Both the position numbers and the translations under genes were made by a program. Shown piece by piece: positions 10,070-18,110 of a DNA stretch of 64,000 nucleotides. Source of the DNA: Aquirufa antheringensis (GTDB lineage Bacteria > Bacteroidota > Bacteroidia > Cytophagales > Spirosomataceae). The stretch is from the NCBI RefSeq assembly GCF_004307425.1, contig NZ_SEWZ01000002.1, forward strand, positions 562,935-626,934, in the 5' to 3' direction. Under the pieces are notes generated by a model, which searched no databases, was not told the DNA's origin, and saw nothing but the letters and a program-made list of their open reading frames with translations. The stretch's first letter is position 1. Each line of letters begins with the position of its first letter.

Positions 10070-10921
10070 ATGAATATAATTTTTTTAGGAGAAGATTCAT
10101 TTAGTTCCGTTGTATTAAATGCTCTTATTTCAAGTGGAAATAATATTTTGGCTGTTTATTGCCCTTATTATGAGAATAAAATCTTCGTAAGGCTTAAAAT
10201 GCTTTGCGAAAAAAATAGCATTAAATTTAATAGAATAAAGGATATTAATTCTGACTTTATTGTTAATGAAATAGCATTATTGCATCCGGATTTAATTGTA
10301 GTTGCTCATTTTGAGAGGATATTAAAATATAATATTATACAAATCCCTAGGTATGGTTGTATAAATTTGCATCCATCAATCTTACCTAATTATAGAGGGT
10401 TATCACCACAACATTGGCCTATTATTAATGGTGATAGCTATACAGGAATTACTGTTCATTTTATCAATGAAGGAATTGATACAGGAGATATAATTCGACA
10501 AAGAGTAATTGATATTGAACCTTGTGATTATGTTTCTGATTTGCAGTTAAAAATGAAAAATAATTATGGCCCTATTATTATTGATGCTATTTCTGATATA
10601 AGGGCAAACAAAATTAGACCAATAGTTCAAAGTAATAAAGCTGGGTCTTATTATGGTAAACTTAAAGATTTGGATTGTCAAATTGATGTTAACGGAAAAG
10701 CATTGGCAGCGTTAAATTTAGTTCGTGGAGTTTCGTTCCCTTATCAAGGAGCTGAATATAATGGTTATAAAATATGGAAGGCAACATTAGCCTCAAACGA
10801 GTTTGTAAATAATTGGGGAAAAATATACACAGAAAATGGTATATATTTTGTTACAGGTTTAGGAGATTTTATAAAATTTAAAGATGGTATTTTAATAGTA
10901 GAAAAATATAATAAATTATGA
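10070..10921 (+). CDS. Formyltransferase (FMT-like fold)
   Basis: This is a 283-residue member of the methionyl-tRNA formyltransferase/ArnA-N superfamily, which moves a formyl group from N10-formyl-tetrahydrofolate to an amine. The catalytic triad is intact: N99 and H101 in INLHPSILP, and D137 in GIDTGD, with the 38-residue N-to-D spacing seen in ArnA. The YRGLSPQHW and GITVHF segments also fit the family. It lies between the adenylation enzyme and a carrier protein, with an ATGA overlap to the latter. The substrate could be a nucleotide-linked amino sugar (as in VioF-type enzymes) or the carrier-bound aminoacyl group. It is unlikely to be the housekeeping Fmt given its context and AT-rich composition. 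Confidence 0.85.
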   Translation: MNIIFLGEDSFSSVVLNALISSGNNILAVYCPYYENKIFVRLKMLCEKNSIKFNRIKDINSDFIVNEIALLHPDLIVVAHFERILKYNIIQIPRYGCINLHPSILPNYRGLSPQHWPIINGDSYTGITVHFINEGIDTGDIIRQRVIDIEPCDYVSDLQLKMKNNYGPIIIDAISDIRANKIRPIVQSNKAGSYYGKLKDLDCQIDVNGKALAALNLVRGVSFPYQGAEYNGYKIWKATLASNEFVNNWGKIYTENGIYFVTGLGDFIKFKDGILIVEKYNKL

Positions 10922-11151
10922 AAGATTTAGTGTTAAATATTTTAAGGGATACAAGGCCTGAATTTGAGTTTAATTCAGAGGTAAATTTTATAGATGAGGG
11001 CTATCTAGATTCATTTGATTTGATAACGATAGTTTCAGACTTAGAGTCTACATTTGATATTAAAATTAATGGTTCATTAATTGTGCCCGAAAGTTTTAGT
11101 AGTTTAGATTCAATTGTAAAATTAGTCCAAAGTTCAAAAAATGCATCTTAA
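10918..11151 (+). CDS. Acyl/peptidyl carrier protein 1
   Basis: This small 77-residue acidic four-helix protein has the phosphopantetheine attachment motif as D31-S32 in GYLDSFDL. It would need a phosphopantetheinyl transferase, which is not in this window. It starts inside the formyltransferase stop (ATGA) and overlaps the KAS III gene by 11 bases. The position suggests it receives the aminoacyl-AMP product of the adenylation enzyme, as DltC does for DltA, but it could also serve the KAS III. The protein is cytoplasmic. The family is short and divergent, so the call rests on the DS motif, the length and the context. Confidence 0.85.
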   Translation: MKDLVLNILRDTRPEFEFNSEVNFIDEGYLDSFDLITIVSDLESTFDIKINGSLIVPESFSSLDSIVKLVQSSKNAS

Positions 11152-12208
11152 GTTCAAAAACAAGAGAATATCCGGTATTTTGTCGATATTGCCTACAAAT
11201 GAAGTTAATTTTATCGATGAAATATCAAACTATAATTTTTCTGATAAGCAAAGTATCAAATTAGGAAAGATTATGGGTTATGGTACCAGAAGAATTGTTG
11301 ATAACGGTACTACCGTTTCTGATTTGTGTACTTTTGGTTTGAATTACCTTTTTGACAAAAAATTATTAAACAAAGATTCATTTCAAGCTTTAATATTGTG
11401 TACACAATCTCCTGATCAATTTATTCCAGCTACTTCTAATATAATTGCTGGGAATTTATTATTGAATGAAGATGTTATATGTTTAGATATTAATCAAGGG
11501 TGTGCTGGGTTTGAAGTTGGTTTGATGCAAGCCTTTATGATGTTGGATACCGGTGTAATTAATAAGGTTGTATTATTGAATGCGGATATTCTAAGTACTA
11601 AAGTTTCAGTTAAGGACCGTAATAGTCGCCCATTGATTGGGGATGGAGCATCTATCACTATTATTGAACATACTTTGGAAGACGAATCTATTGATGTGTT
11701 TATTAAAATGGACGGATCTGGTGCATTAAGTTTACAGATTCCCGCCGGGGGATTTAAAATGCCATCCTCCGTTGAAACAGCAATTTTGAAAGAAGATGTC
11801 GCAGGCAACTTAAGATCGCTAGATGACTTAGTCATGAAAGGTGATCAAGTTTTTAATTTTGTTCAGACAAAAGTGCCTGAATTATTCAATGAGATGCTTG
11901 TTAAATTAAATGTAAATAAAAGTTTCTTTGATTATTTCTTTTTTCATCAACCTAATAAGTTTATGTTGGAGAAACTAGCTGATAAGTTAGAAATAGGTTA
12001 TGAAAAAATGCCTAATAATATTTGTGAAAAATATGGCAATGGTAGCAATAACACAGTACCCCTCACAATATGTGATAACTTAGGAGGAAAAGTTAAAAGT
12101 GAAAGCTTTGAAGTGTGTTTGGGAGGATTTGGTGTGGGGTTAACTTGGAGCCTGATAAAATGTAAATTAGGAAACTTAGATTTTTGTGAGATTATAAATT
12201 ATAAATAA
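11141..12208 (+). CDS. 3-oxoacyl-ACP synthase III-like (KAS III/FabH fold)
   Basis: This is a 355-residue thiolase-fold enzyme. The KAS III triad is complete: C121 in NQGCAGF, H269 in FHQPNK and N300 in KYGNGSNN. It could condense an acyl starter with malonyl-ACP, or act as an acyltransferase, since some KAS III relatives form esters or amides instead of C-C bonds. It is somewhat longer than FabH (about 317) and too divergent and AT-rich to be assumed the housekeeping copy. It sits between two carrier-protein genes and upstream of a reductase, which together look like a short fatty-acid-type elongation set. Substrate unknown. Confidence 0.87.
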   Translation: MHLKFKNKRISGILSILPTNEVNFIDEISNYNFSDKQSIKLGKIMGYGTRRIVDNGTTVSDLCTFGLNYLFDKKLLNKDSFQALILCTQSPDQFIPATSNIIAGNLLLNEDVICLDINQGCAGFEVGLMQAFMMLDTGVINKVVLLNADILSTKVSVKDRNSRPLIGDGASITIIEHTLEDESIDVFIKMDGSGALSLQIPAGGFKMPSSVETAILKEDVAGNLRSLDDLVMKGDQVFNFVQTKVPELFNEMLVKLNVNKSFFDYFFFHQPNKFMLEKLADKLEIGYEKMPNNICEKYGNGSNNTVPLTICDNLGGKVKSESFEVCLGGFGVGLTWSLIKCKLGNLDFCEIINYK

Positions 12209-12209
12209 T

Positions 12210-12422
12210 ATGAAAGAGGAATTATTAATCAAAATAGCTGAAATTCTTGATGTAGATCACGTCAATATGAAAGATAATCTAAAAGATTTTGAAGAATGGG
12301 ATTCATTAACTGGTTTGTCTATCATTGCAATGTCTCATACCGATTACAATAAGAAAATAACTAATGAAATTTTAAATAATCTTCAAACTGTAGAAGATTT
12401 AGCTAATTTTATATTAGCCTAA
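12210..12422 (+). CDS. Acyl carrier protein 2
   Basis: This is a 70-residue acidic protein with the carrier motif D31-S32 in EEWDSLTGL, the serine that would carry phosphopantetheine. Length and predicted helices fit a discrete ACP. It begins one base after the KAS III stop and lies 10 bases before the SDR gene, so it probably holds the beta-ketoacyl intermediate made by KAS III while the SDR reduces it. Its sequence differs clearly from carrier protein 1, so the two probably have different partners. Confidence 0.83.
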   Translation: MKEELLIKIAEILDVDHVNMKDNLKDFEEWDSLTGLSIIAMSHTDYNKKITNEILNNLQTVEDLANFILA

Positions 12423-12432
12423 TATTTATTTT

Positions 12433-13143
12433 ATGGATACTGTTCTAATTACGGGGAGTACATCATCAATAGGAGAAGAAATAGCTATTTTTTTATCAAA
12501 AAAATATCGAATCATTTTAGCAGGAAGAGATTCTTTCAAACTTCATAATTTATTAGATAGGCTACATGGAGACACTCATTTGATATGGGTGTGTAATTTT
12601 GAAACTGATAATGTTGTTGATTCATTATTAAAATTTCTTTCCGAAAGTCCCTTTAAACCAAACCATTTTTTACATCTTGGAGGCGACTTTAATGTATCTC
12701 CTATTCGTTTACAAAAAACCGAGAAAATAGTTCGATCATTTAAAATTAATGTCATTTCTGCAATTGAAATGCTAAGTATTTTATGTCGAAAAGAATATAA
12801 ACAACACATTAAGAATATATTATTTTTTTCAAGCATATCTGCTATTAGGGGGAAAGCAGGGTTTTCAGTTTATTCAGCGGCTAAAAGCTCTTTAATTGGT
12901 TTGACAAAATCTCTTTCGATTGAATTAAATCCAATAAAAGTTAATTGTTTAGTTTTAGGGCCAATTATGACTAGTGCAACGAATGAGATATTGAATGTTA
13001 ATTTTGATGATTTAAACTCGCATATCCCTCTTGGAATAGCTACTCCGAGTGTTTTAAATGATTGGTTAGAATTTTTAATAGAAAAAAATAACTGGATGAC
13101 TGGTCAGGAATTAATTATAGATGGTGGAGCAACTATTTTGTAA
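12433..13143 (+). CDS. SDR-family oxidoreductase (FabG-like)
   Basis: This is a 236-residue short-chain dehydrogenase/reductase. The dinucleotide-binding motif TGSTSSIG is at residues 7-14 and the catalytic residues are S134, Y147 and K151 (YSAAK). The GRD at 31-33 suggests NADP(H) use. The C-terminal DGGATIL tail is typical of FabG-like enzymes. Beside KAS III and an ACP it most likely reduces a 3-oxoacyl-ACP to 3-hydroxyacyl-ACP, but reduction of a sugar or other keto group cannot be excluded. It overlaps the next gene by 23 bases. Confidence 0.88.
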   Translation: MDTVLITGSTSSIGEEIAIFLSKKYRIILAGRDSFKLHNLLDRLHGDTHLIWVCNFETDNVVDSLLKFLSESPFKPNHFLHLGGDFNVSPIRLQKTEKIVRSFKINVISAIEMLSILCRKEYKQHIKNILFFSSISAIRGKAGFSVYSAAKSSLIGLTKSLSIELNPIKVNCLVLGPIMTSATNEILNVNFDDLNSHIPLGIATPSVLNDWLEFLIEKNNWMTGQELIIDGGATIL

Positions 13144-13729
13144 TATCAATAATAAATCATCTGTATATAGATATAAATCTGAACTTTTCGGCGCTTGCAC
13201 CTATTTCATTCTAGAAAAAGAAATACTTTATATTGTAGATCCTGGATACTTTAATAATCATGTTTTTGATTGGGTTTATAAACATAATAATCGTAAAATC
13301 ATTGTATTTATAACACATGAGCATTTTGATCATCATTTTCATGCTAATGAAATTTTGTTAATGGATAATGCAATTTCATATTCACCATCGAAGGAATTTC
13401 AAACAGCAGTTAAAGATTTGAGAATTAACTTATCATATTATTACGGATATAATGTGGAAACTATTCTTAAAGATGGAATTGAAAGCTTTAAATTCCATGT
13501 TATAAAAACCCCTGGACATTCTAAGGAGTCTTATTGTTATTGGTATGACGGAATTTTATTTGGTGGGGATACTGTAATTGAAAAAAAGAATTTAGTTTTA
13601 AAATTACCAGGAAGTAATAAGATAGAATTTATGAATTCTTATAACTTACTAAATTCAACAATAGATAATAATACAATAGTATTGCCCGGACACGGGGATC
13701 TTTTTTATTTTAATGAATGGGAGTTATGA
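13121..13729 (+). CDS. Metallo-beta-lactamase-fold hydrolase
   Basis: This is a 202-residue metal-dependent hydrolase. The signature HxHxDH is at H66-E-H68-F-D70-H71, with later ligands in TPGHSKES, FGGD and LPGHGD. It resembles glyoxalase II-type thioester hydrolases in size and motif order. In this operon a thioesterase role is plausible: release of an acyl chain from one of the carrier proteins, or editing of mischarged ones. The ATG lies 23 bases inside the SDR gene, and the stop overlaps the ATG of the acetyltransferase gene (ATGA), so expression is tightly coupled. The substrate is inferred, not visible. Confidence 0.85.
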   Translation: MVEQLFCNINNKSSVYRYKSELFGACTYFILEKEILYIVDPGYFNNHVFDWVYKHNNRKIIVFITHEHFDHHFHANEILLMDNAISYSPSKEFQTAVKDLRINLSYYYGYNVETILKDGIESFKFHVIKTPGHSKESYCYWYDGILFGGDTVIEKKNLVLKLPGSNKIEFMNSYNLLNSTIDNNTIVLPGHGDLFYFNEWEL

Positions 13730-14379
13730 AAAAAGTAATTATTATGGGCTCAGGAGCTCATGCTGCTGAAATTGAGCAATATATAATTGAAAATAATAGT
13801 TTTTTAAATGAATTCGAATTATTGGGTTTTATCTCCGACTCTGAAGAATTATACAATAAATATAAATTAAGAGCTCCATATTTAGGGGATACGCTCAATG
13901 AAAAATATATCAATGAAAATGTTGAGATTATTTTGGGATTTAGTAATGTTAAAGGTCGATTCAAATTAATTAATCAATTAACTAAAAGAGGTTTCAAATT
14001 TGCAAAATTTGTTCACCATACCTCATCGATTTTCCCTACGGCAACTATTGATGAGGGATGCATAATTTGTCCTTATTGCCAAATTGGCCCAAATGTTGTT
14101 ATTCATAAATTTAATACTTTAAATAATAAAGTGAATATAGGTCATGATACTACAATAGGAACAAATAACATTTTTTGTCCTAATGTTGGGCTATCTGGTA
14201 ATACTAAAATTGGAGATAATAATTTTTTTAGTATTAACTCTGCTACGATTCCGAATATTCAAGTTGGAAATTCTAATATAATTGCACCTAATATGGTTAT
14301 TGAGAAAAATTTAAAGTCTGATACCACTTTTTTTCATAGGTTTAAAGAAACTGTACTATTTACTACTAATGAAATCTAA
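13726..14379 (+). CDS. NeuD/PglD-like sugar N- or O-acyltransferase
   Basis: This is a left-handed beta-helix acyltransferase of the sialic acid O-acetyltransferase/PglD group. The N-terminus KKVIIMGSGAHAAEI is the Rossmann-like sugar-nucleotide binding strand, and the rest shows hexapeptide repeats (about 100-195) with IGHDTTIG near 143-150, where the histidine fits the catalytic base. I prefer ATG at 13726 over the in-frame ATG at 13717, because it gives the family's usual N-terminus and an ATGA overlap. It precedes a DegT aminotransferase and a PglC-type transferase, the order expected for a 4-amino-sugar pathway. It may use acetyl-CoA or, given the upstream cassette, an acyl carrier protein. 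Confidence 0.85.
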   Translation: MKKVIIMGSGAHAAEIEQYIIENNSFLNEFELLGFISDSEELYNKYKLRAPYLGDTLNEKYINENVEIILGFSNVKGRFKLINQLTKRGFKFAKFVHHTSSIFPTATIDEGCIICPYCQIGPNVVIHKFNTLNNKVNIGHDTTIGTNNIFCPNVGLSGNTKIGDNNFFSINSATIPNIQVGNSNIIAPNMVIEKNLKSDTTFFHRFKETVLFTTNEI

Positions 14380-15526
14380 AATTTGGCTTTCTTCTCCTCA
14401 TATAGGATCAAACGAGCTTCTATATGTAAATGAAGCATTTGCTACTAATTGGATTGCCCCTCTTGGTCCACATGTGAACACCTTTGAACAAGGTCTTCAA
14501 CTTCAAACAAATACAAGCCATGCTGCCGCTTTATCATCAGGCACATCTGCTATTCATTTAGCATTAATTTTGTTAGGCGTAAAAGCTGGGGATATTGTAT
14601 TTTGTCAATCAATGACATTTTCTGCCTCAGCTAATCCAATAGCATACCAAGGAGCTATACCGGTTTTTATTGATTCGGAAAGAGATACCTGGAATATGGA
14701 TCCTGCTTTATTGAAGATTTCACTTGAAGAAGCAAAACAGAATGAGAAATTACCAAAGGCTATCGTTCCTGTTCATTTATATGGTATGCCTGCGAAAATG
14801 AAAGAAATACTTTCAATTGCAAATGAGTATGGGGTTCCTGTAATTGAAGATGCTGCTGAGGCATTAGGCTCAAATATAGATAATAAGCCTTGTGGTAGCT
14901 TTGGAGAGTTTGGTGTGTTGAGTTTCAACGGGAATAAAATTATTACAACATCAGGCGGGGGAGCATTATTGTCTAAAAATGCAGAAATGATTGAAAAAGC
15001 CCGTTTCCTTGCTACTCAAGCAAGAGATTCAGCTCCACATTACCAGCATTCACATATTGGTTATAATTATAGAATGTCGAATGTCTTAGCTGGAATTGGA
15101 AGAGGACAATTAGAAGTATTAAGTGATCGAGTTAAAGCAAGGCGAAACAATTTTGAGAGATATAAAAAGTATTTTTCAAAGCATAATTACGCAGGATTTA
15201 CAATCAAATTTCAAGAAGCTCCCTCAGGATATTACTCTAATCGTTGGTTAACTTGTATTTTAGTTGATCCTGCATTTAATAATGGATTAACACGTGAAGT
15301 AATAAGACTGTCATTAGAAGAAGAAAATATTGAATCACGACCACTATGGAAACCGATGCATCAACAACCAATCTTTGCAAATTCTAAGGCTTACCTTAAT
15401 GGAGTTTCAGATAGATTATTTGAAGATGGCCTATGCTTACCAAGTGGCTCAAATTTGACTGATGAAGAGTTTGATAGAATCTTTGAAAGTTTAGATAATC
15501 TTTTTGCTAAATATCAAAATAGTTAA
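14369..15526 (+). CDS. DegT/DnrJ-family aminotransferase (PglE/EpsN-like)
   Basis: This is a 385-residue PLP-dependent sugar aminotransferase. The catalytic lysine is K190 in SFNGNK, followed by TTSGGGALL, and DAAEALGS near 161-168 matches the cofactor-binding motif. The N-terminus ([10 protein letters not shown]) and overall length fit the PglE/EpsN subgroup, which makes UDP-4-amino-4,6-dideoxy-N-acetylglucosamine. It overlaps the upstream acyltransferase gene by 11 bases and the downstream transferase by one (TAATG). The 4,6-dehydratase needed to feed it is not in the window. Codon use looks slightly less AT-biased than in the genes before it. Confidence 0.87.
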   Translation: MKSKIWLSSPHIGSNELLYVNEAFATNWIAPLGPHVNTFEQGLQLQTNTSHAAALSSGTSAIHLALILLGVKAGDIVFCQSMTFSASANPIAYQGAIPVFIDSERDTWNMDPALLKISLEEAKQNEKLPKAIVPVHLYGMPAKMKEILSIANEYGVPVIEDAAEALGSNIDNKPCGSFGEFGVLSFNGNKIITTSGGGALLSKNAEMIEKARFLATQARDSAPHYQHSHIGYNYRMSNVLAGIGRGQLEVLSDRVKARRNNFERYKKYFSKHNYAGFTIKFQEAPSGYYSNRWLTCILVDPAFNNGLTREVIRLSLEEENIESRPLWKPMHQQPIFANSKAYLNGVSDRLFEDGLCLPSGSNLTDEEFDRIFESLDNLFAKYQNS

Positions 15527-16134
15527 TGTACAAGAGTTATTTTAAAAGGATATTAGATTTTATAGCAGCATTGGTTTTGTTGTTAATATTTTCTCCTATA
15601 ATTATAATATGTTTCATCTTACTTCTAGTTGTCAATAAAGGAGAAGCTTTGTTTTTTCAAGTTAGACCAGGATATCAAAGTGCACCATTTACGATTTTAA
15701 AGTTTAAGACGATGCATGATGGGAAAGATGTTAACGGGAATCTACTGCCAGATGAAGTTAGACTCACACAGATAGGTAAAGTAGTAAGAGCGCTATCGAT
15801 TGATGAATTACTTCAATTGATAAATGTATTAAAAGGCGATATGAGTTTAGTCGGACCGAGGCCGCTATTAACTCAATACTTAACTCGTTACACACCAGAA
15901 CAAACTCGTAGACACAATGTGAGGCCAGGTATTACTGGATGGGCTCAAGTTAACGGTCGTAATGCTCTAAGTTGGGAGGAGAAATTTAAGCTAGATGTAG
16001 AATATGTCGAAAAGGTTTCATTCTCATTAGATTTAAAAATATTATGGATGACGATTTTGAATGTTGTTCAGCGGAAAGGAATTAGTGCTGATGGACATGC
16101 GACCATGGAAGAGTTTAGGGGGAGTGAGGGGTGA
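15526..16134 (+). CDS. PglC/EpsL-type initiating phosphoglycosyl transferase
   Basis: This is a 202-residue monotopic phosphoglycosyl transferase that places the first sugar-1-phosphate on undecaprenyl phosphate. One hydrophobic membrane-entering helix (about 10-38) is followed by FKTMHD, the Asp-Glu dyad in [18 protein letters not shown] and [12 protein letters not shown], all signature motifs. It is full length for the small PGT class. With the upstream PglD- and PglE-like genes it forms a set suited to a diacylamino-trideoxyhexose such as di-N-acetylbacillosamine or Qui2NAc4N-acyl. It is the last gene of the + strand run and is followed by a hairpin terminator. Confidence 0.92.
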   Translation: MYKSYFKRILDFIAALVLLLIFSPIIIICFILLLVVNKGEALFFQVRPGYQSAPFTILKFKTMHDGKDVNGNLLPDEVRLTQIGKVVRALSIDELLQLINVLKGDMSLVGPRPLLTQYLTRYTPEQTRRHNVRPGITGWAQVNGRNALSWEEKFKLDVEYVEKVSFSLDLKILWMTILNVVQRKGISADGHATMEEFRGSEG

Positions 16135-16157
16135 AATTTTTATTTTGATAATTTTGA

Positions 16158-16182
16158 AAAGGGAGCACAATGAGCTCCCTTT
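16158..16182 (+). terminator. Intrinsic terminator after the polysaccharide operon
   Basis: A 9-bp stem AAAGGGAGC / GCTCCCTTT closes a 7-base loop 23 bases after the initiating transferase stop. The right arm ends in TTT and runs into GTTGT, so the U-tract is short. It separates the polysaccharide operon from the ATPase gene pair. Confidence 0.7.
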
Positions 16183-16288
16183 GTTGTAAATATTAAAAAC
16201 CTTTAAATTTCAGATTATTTAGTGATTTATTTCTCTAAATTTGATATTCATCTAAGCGCAGTAAAATTCTAGATTAAGGGAATATAAT

Positions 16289-17428
16289 ATGAAAGAGTCA
16301 ATAGTAATTAAAAATTTTGGACCCTTAAAAGAAGTAAATATCGAGGAGATAAAGCTTTTTACGGTTTTAATTGGCGAATCTGGAAGCGGTAAGAGTACTT
16401 TAATGAAATGTATTTCCTTGTTTAGATATATCTTTAAGATGGAAAATATACGGTCCTATCTTAAAAACAGTAAGATTTCTAAAAGTCCATTTAGATTTCA
16501 CATAGTTAAACATTTTAAATATAGTGGTCTCGAAGAGTTTTTAAGCCCGAATACAAGCATAATTTATACTGTAAAATTTGAAAATGGCGAAGAAGTTATA
16601 ATAAAATACTCAGATAGAAAATTGTATCGCTCAAATTTAATATCAAGTAAAAATTTACACTTCACTAAGGTTAGTTTTATAACTGAAAATAGAAATATTA
16701 TACCGCTATGGGCTAGCAGAAGCGCTTCTCTTGCGGGGGCATATTTAGGATTTTACTTTCATGAAGTCTATAAAGACTTTGAGTTAGCCTCTGATGTTTT
16801 GAAAAGTGTTCAATTAGAACATTTAGGGCTTAAATTTATTTCAAAGAAAACAAATAAAGGTAGGGAATACAAAATTGGGTCAATAAATAATGAATTTGAG
16901 CTGGAATTTAAAAATAGTTCTTCAGGGATTCAAAGTTCAGCACCAATCACTTTAATCTCTAAATATTTTGCCTCAAGATTTGACTTTGAGGATGCTTTTA
17001 ATCGTTCAGTATTAAGTTATTTGTCATCTGTTGATAGTCTTACAGATTTTAGGCCTACGAAGAATTTAAGCGAATTAGGCAAGAAAATTTATATTCATAT
17101 TGAGGAACCAGAATTAAGCCTATTCCCAGATGCACAATTTAAACTGATGGAGGAGTTGATTAAAGATTGTTTTATGAGGAATGAGAATGATATGAGCCTT
17201 TTCATCTCAACGCATAGTCCTTATATAATTAATCATTTAAATTTAATGATAAAGTCTTTTGATGAAAATTGTGAAAATTTTGCGCAGTTTGACTACTCAA
17301 AGTTGGGAGTATATCAGGTTTCAGAAGGTATATTGCAAGATTTAATAATTCAAAATGAAAGGTTGGTTAATACTAATTCTTTATCAGATACGATTAACGA
17401 CATATACAACTCATACAACTCGATTTAA
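16289..17428 (+). CDS. AAA (ABC/OLD-type) ATPase of a two-gene unit
   Basis: This 379-residue ATPase resembles the AAA_15/AAA_21 group of RecF/OLD-like proteins. Walker A is GESGSGKST at about 29-37, the region around 268-275 (IHIEEPELSLFP) holds Walker B and the following D-loop, and ISTHSPYI near 305 is the switch histidine motif. It lacks transporter features. Only 15 bases separate it from a small gene with a nuclease-like motif, so the two probably work together. Related ATPase-plus-effector pairs (PARIS, Septu, retron-linked systems) act in phage defence; that role here is inferred. It lies behind a terminator and is AT-rich like the polysaccharide genes. Confidence 0.8.
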   Translation: MKESIVIKNFGPLKEVNIEEIKLFTVLIGESGSGKSTLMKCISLFRYIFKMENIRSYLKNSKISKSPFRFHIVKHFKYSGLEEFLSPNTSIIYTVKFENGEEVIIKYSDRKLYRSNLISSKNLHFTKVSFITENRNIIPLWASRSASLAGAYLGFYFHEVYKDFELASDVLKSVQLEHLGLKFISKKTNKGREYKIGSINNEFELEFKNSSSGIQSSAPITLISKYFASRFDFEDAFNRSVLSYLSSVDSLTDFRPTKNLSELGKKIYIHIEEPELSLFPDAQFKLMEELIKDCFMRNENDMSLFISTHSPYIINHLNLMIKSFDENCENFAQFDYSKLGVYQVSEGILQDLIIQNERLVNTNSLSDTINDIYNSYNSI

Positions 17429-17443
17429 TATAATTATATAAAA

Positions 17444-18031
17444 ATGATTGATGAGTTTATAAAATATTATGGTATTCCTAACAGTCAATTGCATAATTTA
17501 TTGCAAAAAACTTCCGATTTAACTTTTGGTTTAAAAGATGAAAATAAAGTTGTTTGCATTACATCTATTGAACTAGGAGAAGCTAAGTATAGAAATTCAA
17601 ATAATAAAGTGGTGAAAATATTTGATTATGATAGATTTATATCAAGCTTAGACGCCAATTTTCAGAGAGGAAGAAAAAGGTGCGATGCCGTTGTTTTTAC
17701 TCAAGATAAAAGCAACTTTATTTTTAATGAATTAAAAAGTAAGCAAAGCTTTAAACAAGCAACTTTAAAAGGTGCTGTACAATTAAAATCAACGTTGGAT
17801 ACTGTTCTAGCTGTTCCAATTTTGAATCGCTACATAAAACTCTTTAAATCAAAGAAATGTTGTTTTTGTAATTCTATTTCCATTTCACCTTCTCAGTTAA
17901 ATGCTTCTCAAGCATTTGGGAGACTTTCCGACTTATTGCCTAATGGGGCTAAGTTATTGCATAATGGCATTAATAAACATGGTTTTGAATTTTGGGTATT
18001 TAGCGGCAATCAAATAATAATATTGGGTTAA
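17444..18031 (+). CDS. Unknown protein with PD-(D/E)xK-like motif, partner of the ATPase
   Basis: I do not recognise the family of this 195-residue protein. It has a run RGRKRCD81AVVF, a hydrophobic strand (NFIFN) and E96-L-K98, the Asp...Glu-x-Lys spacing of PD-(D/E)xK nucleases. Acidic E43/E46 upstream could supply the helix-borne acid. There is no signal peptide or membrane segment, so it should be cytoplasmic. It has a cysteine-rich KKCCFC segment near 135-140. The gene follows the ATPase by 15 bases and appears to be the effector of that unit. It could instead be a nuclease-fold protein with only a structural role. Confidence 0.6.
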   Translation: MIDEFIKYYGIPNSQLHNLLQKTSDLTFGLKDENKVVCITSIELGEAKYRNSNNKVVKIFDYDRFISSLDANFQRGRKRCDAVVFTQDKSNFIFNELKSKQSFKQATLKGAVQLKSTLDTVLAVPILNRYIKLFKSKKCCFCNSISISPSQLNASQAFGRLSDLLPNGAKLLHNGINKHGFEFWVFSGNQIIILG

Positions 18032-18110
18032 TAGTACTCATTTTTAAAATGAATTTCCAAATGTTCTATTAAGGACATATAATCTGGTTGAAAATTGTTT
18101 TACATCCCTC

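Noticed and set aside
1-18110. Insertion sequence or integrase responsible for the AT-rich block
   Set aside because: No transposase, integrase or terminal repeats were found; exchange by homologous recombination is more likely.
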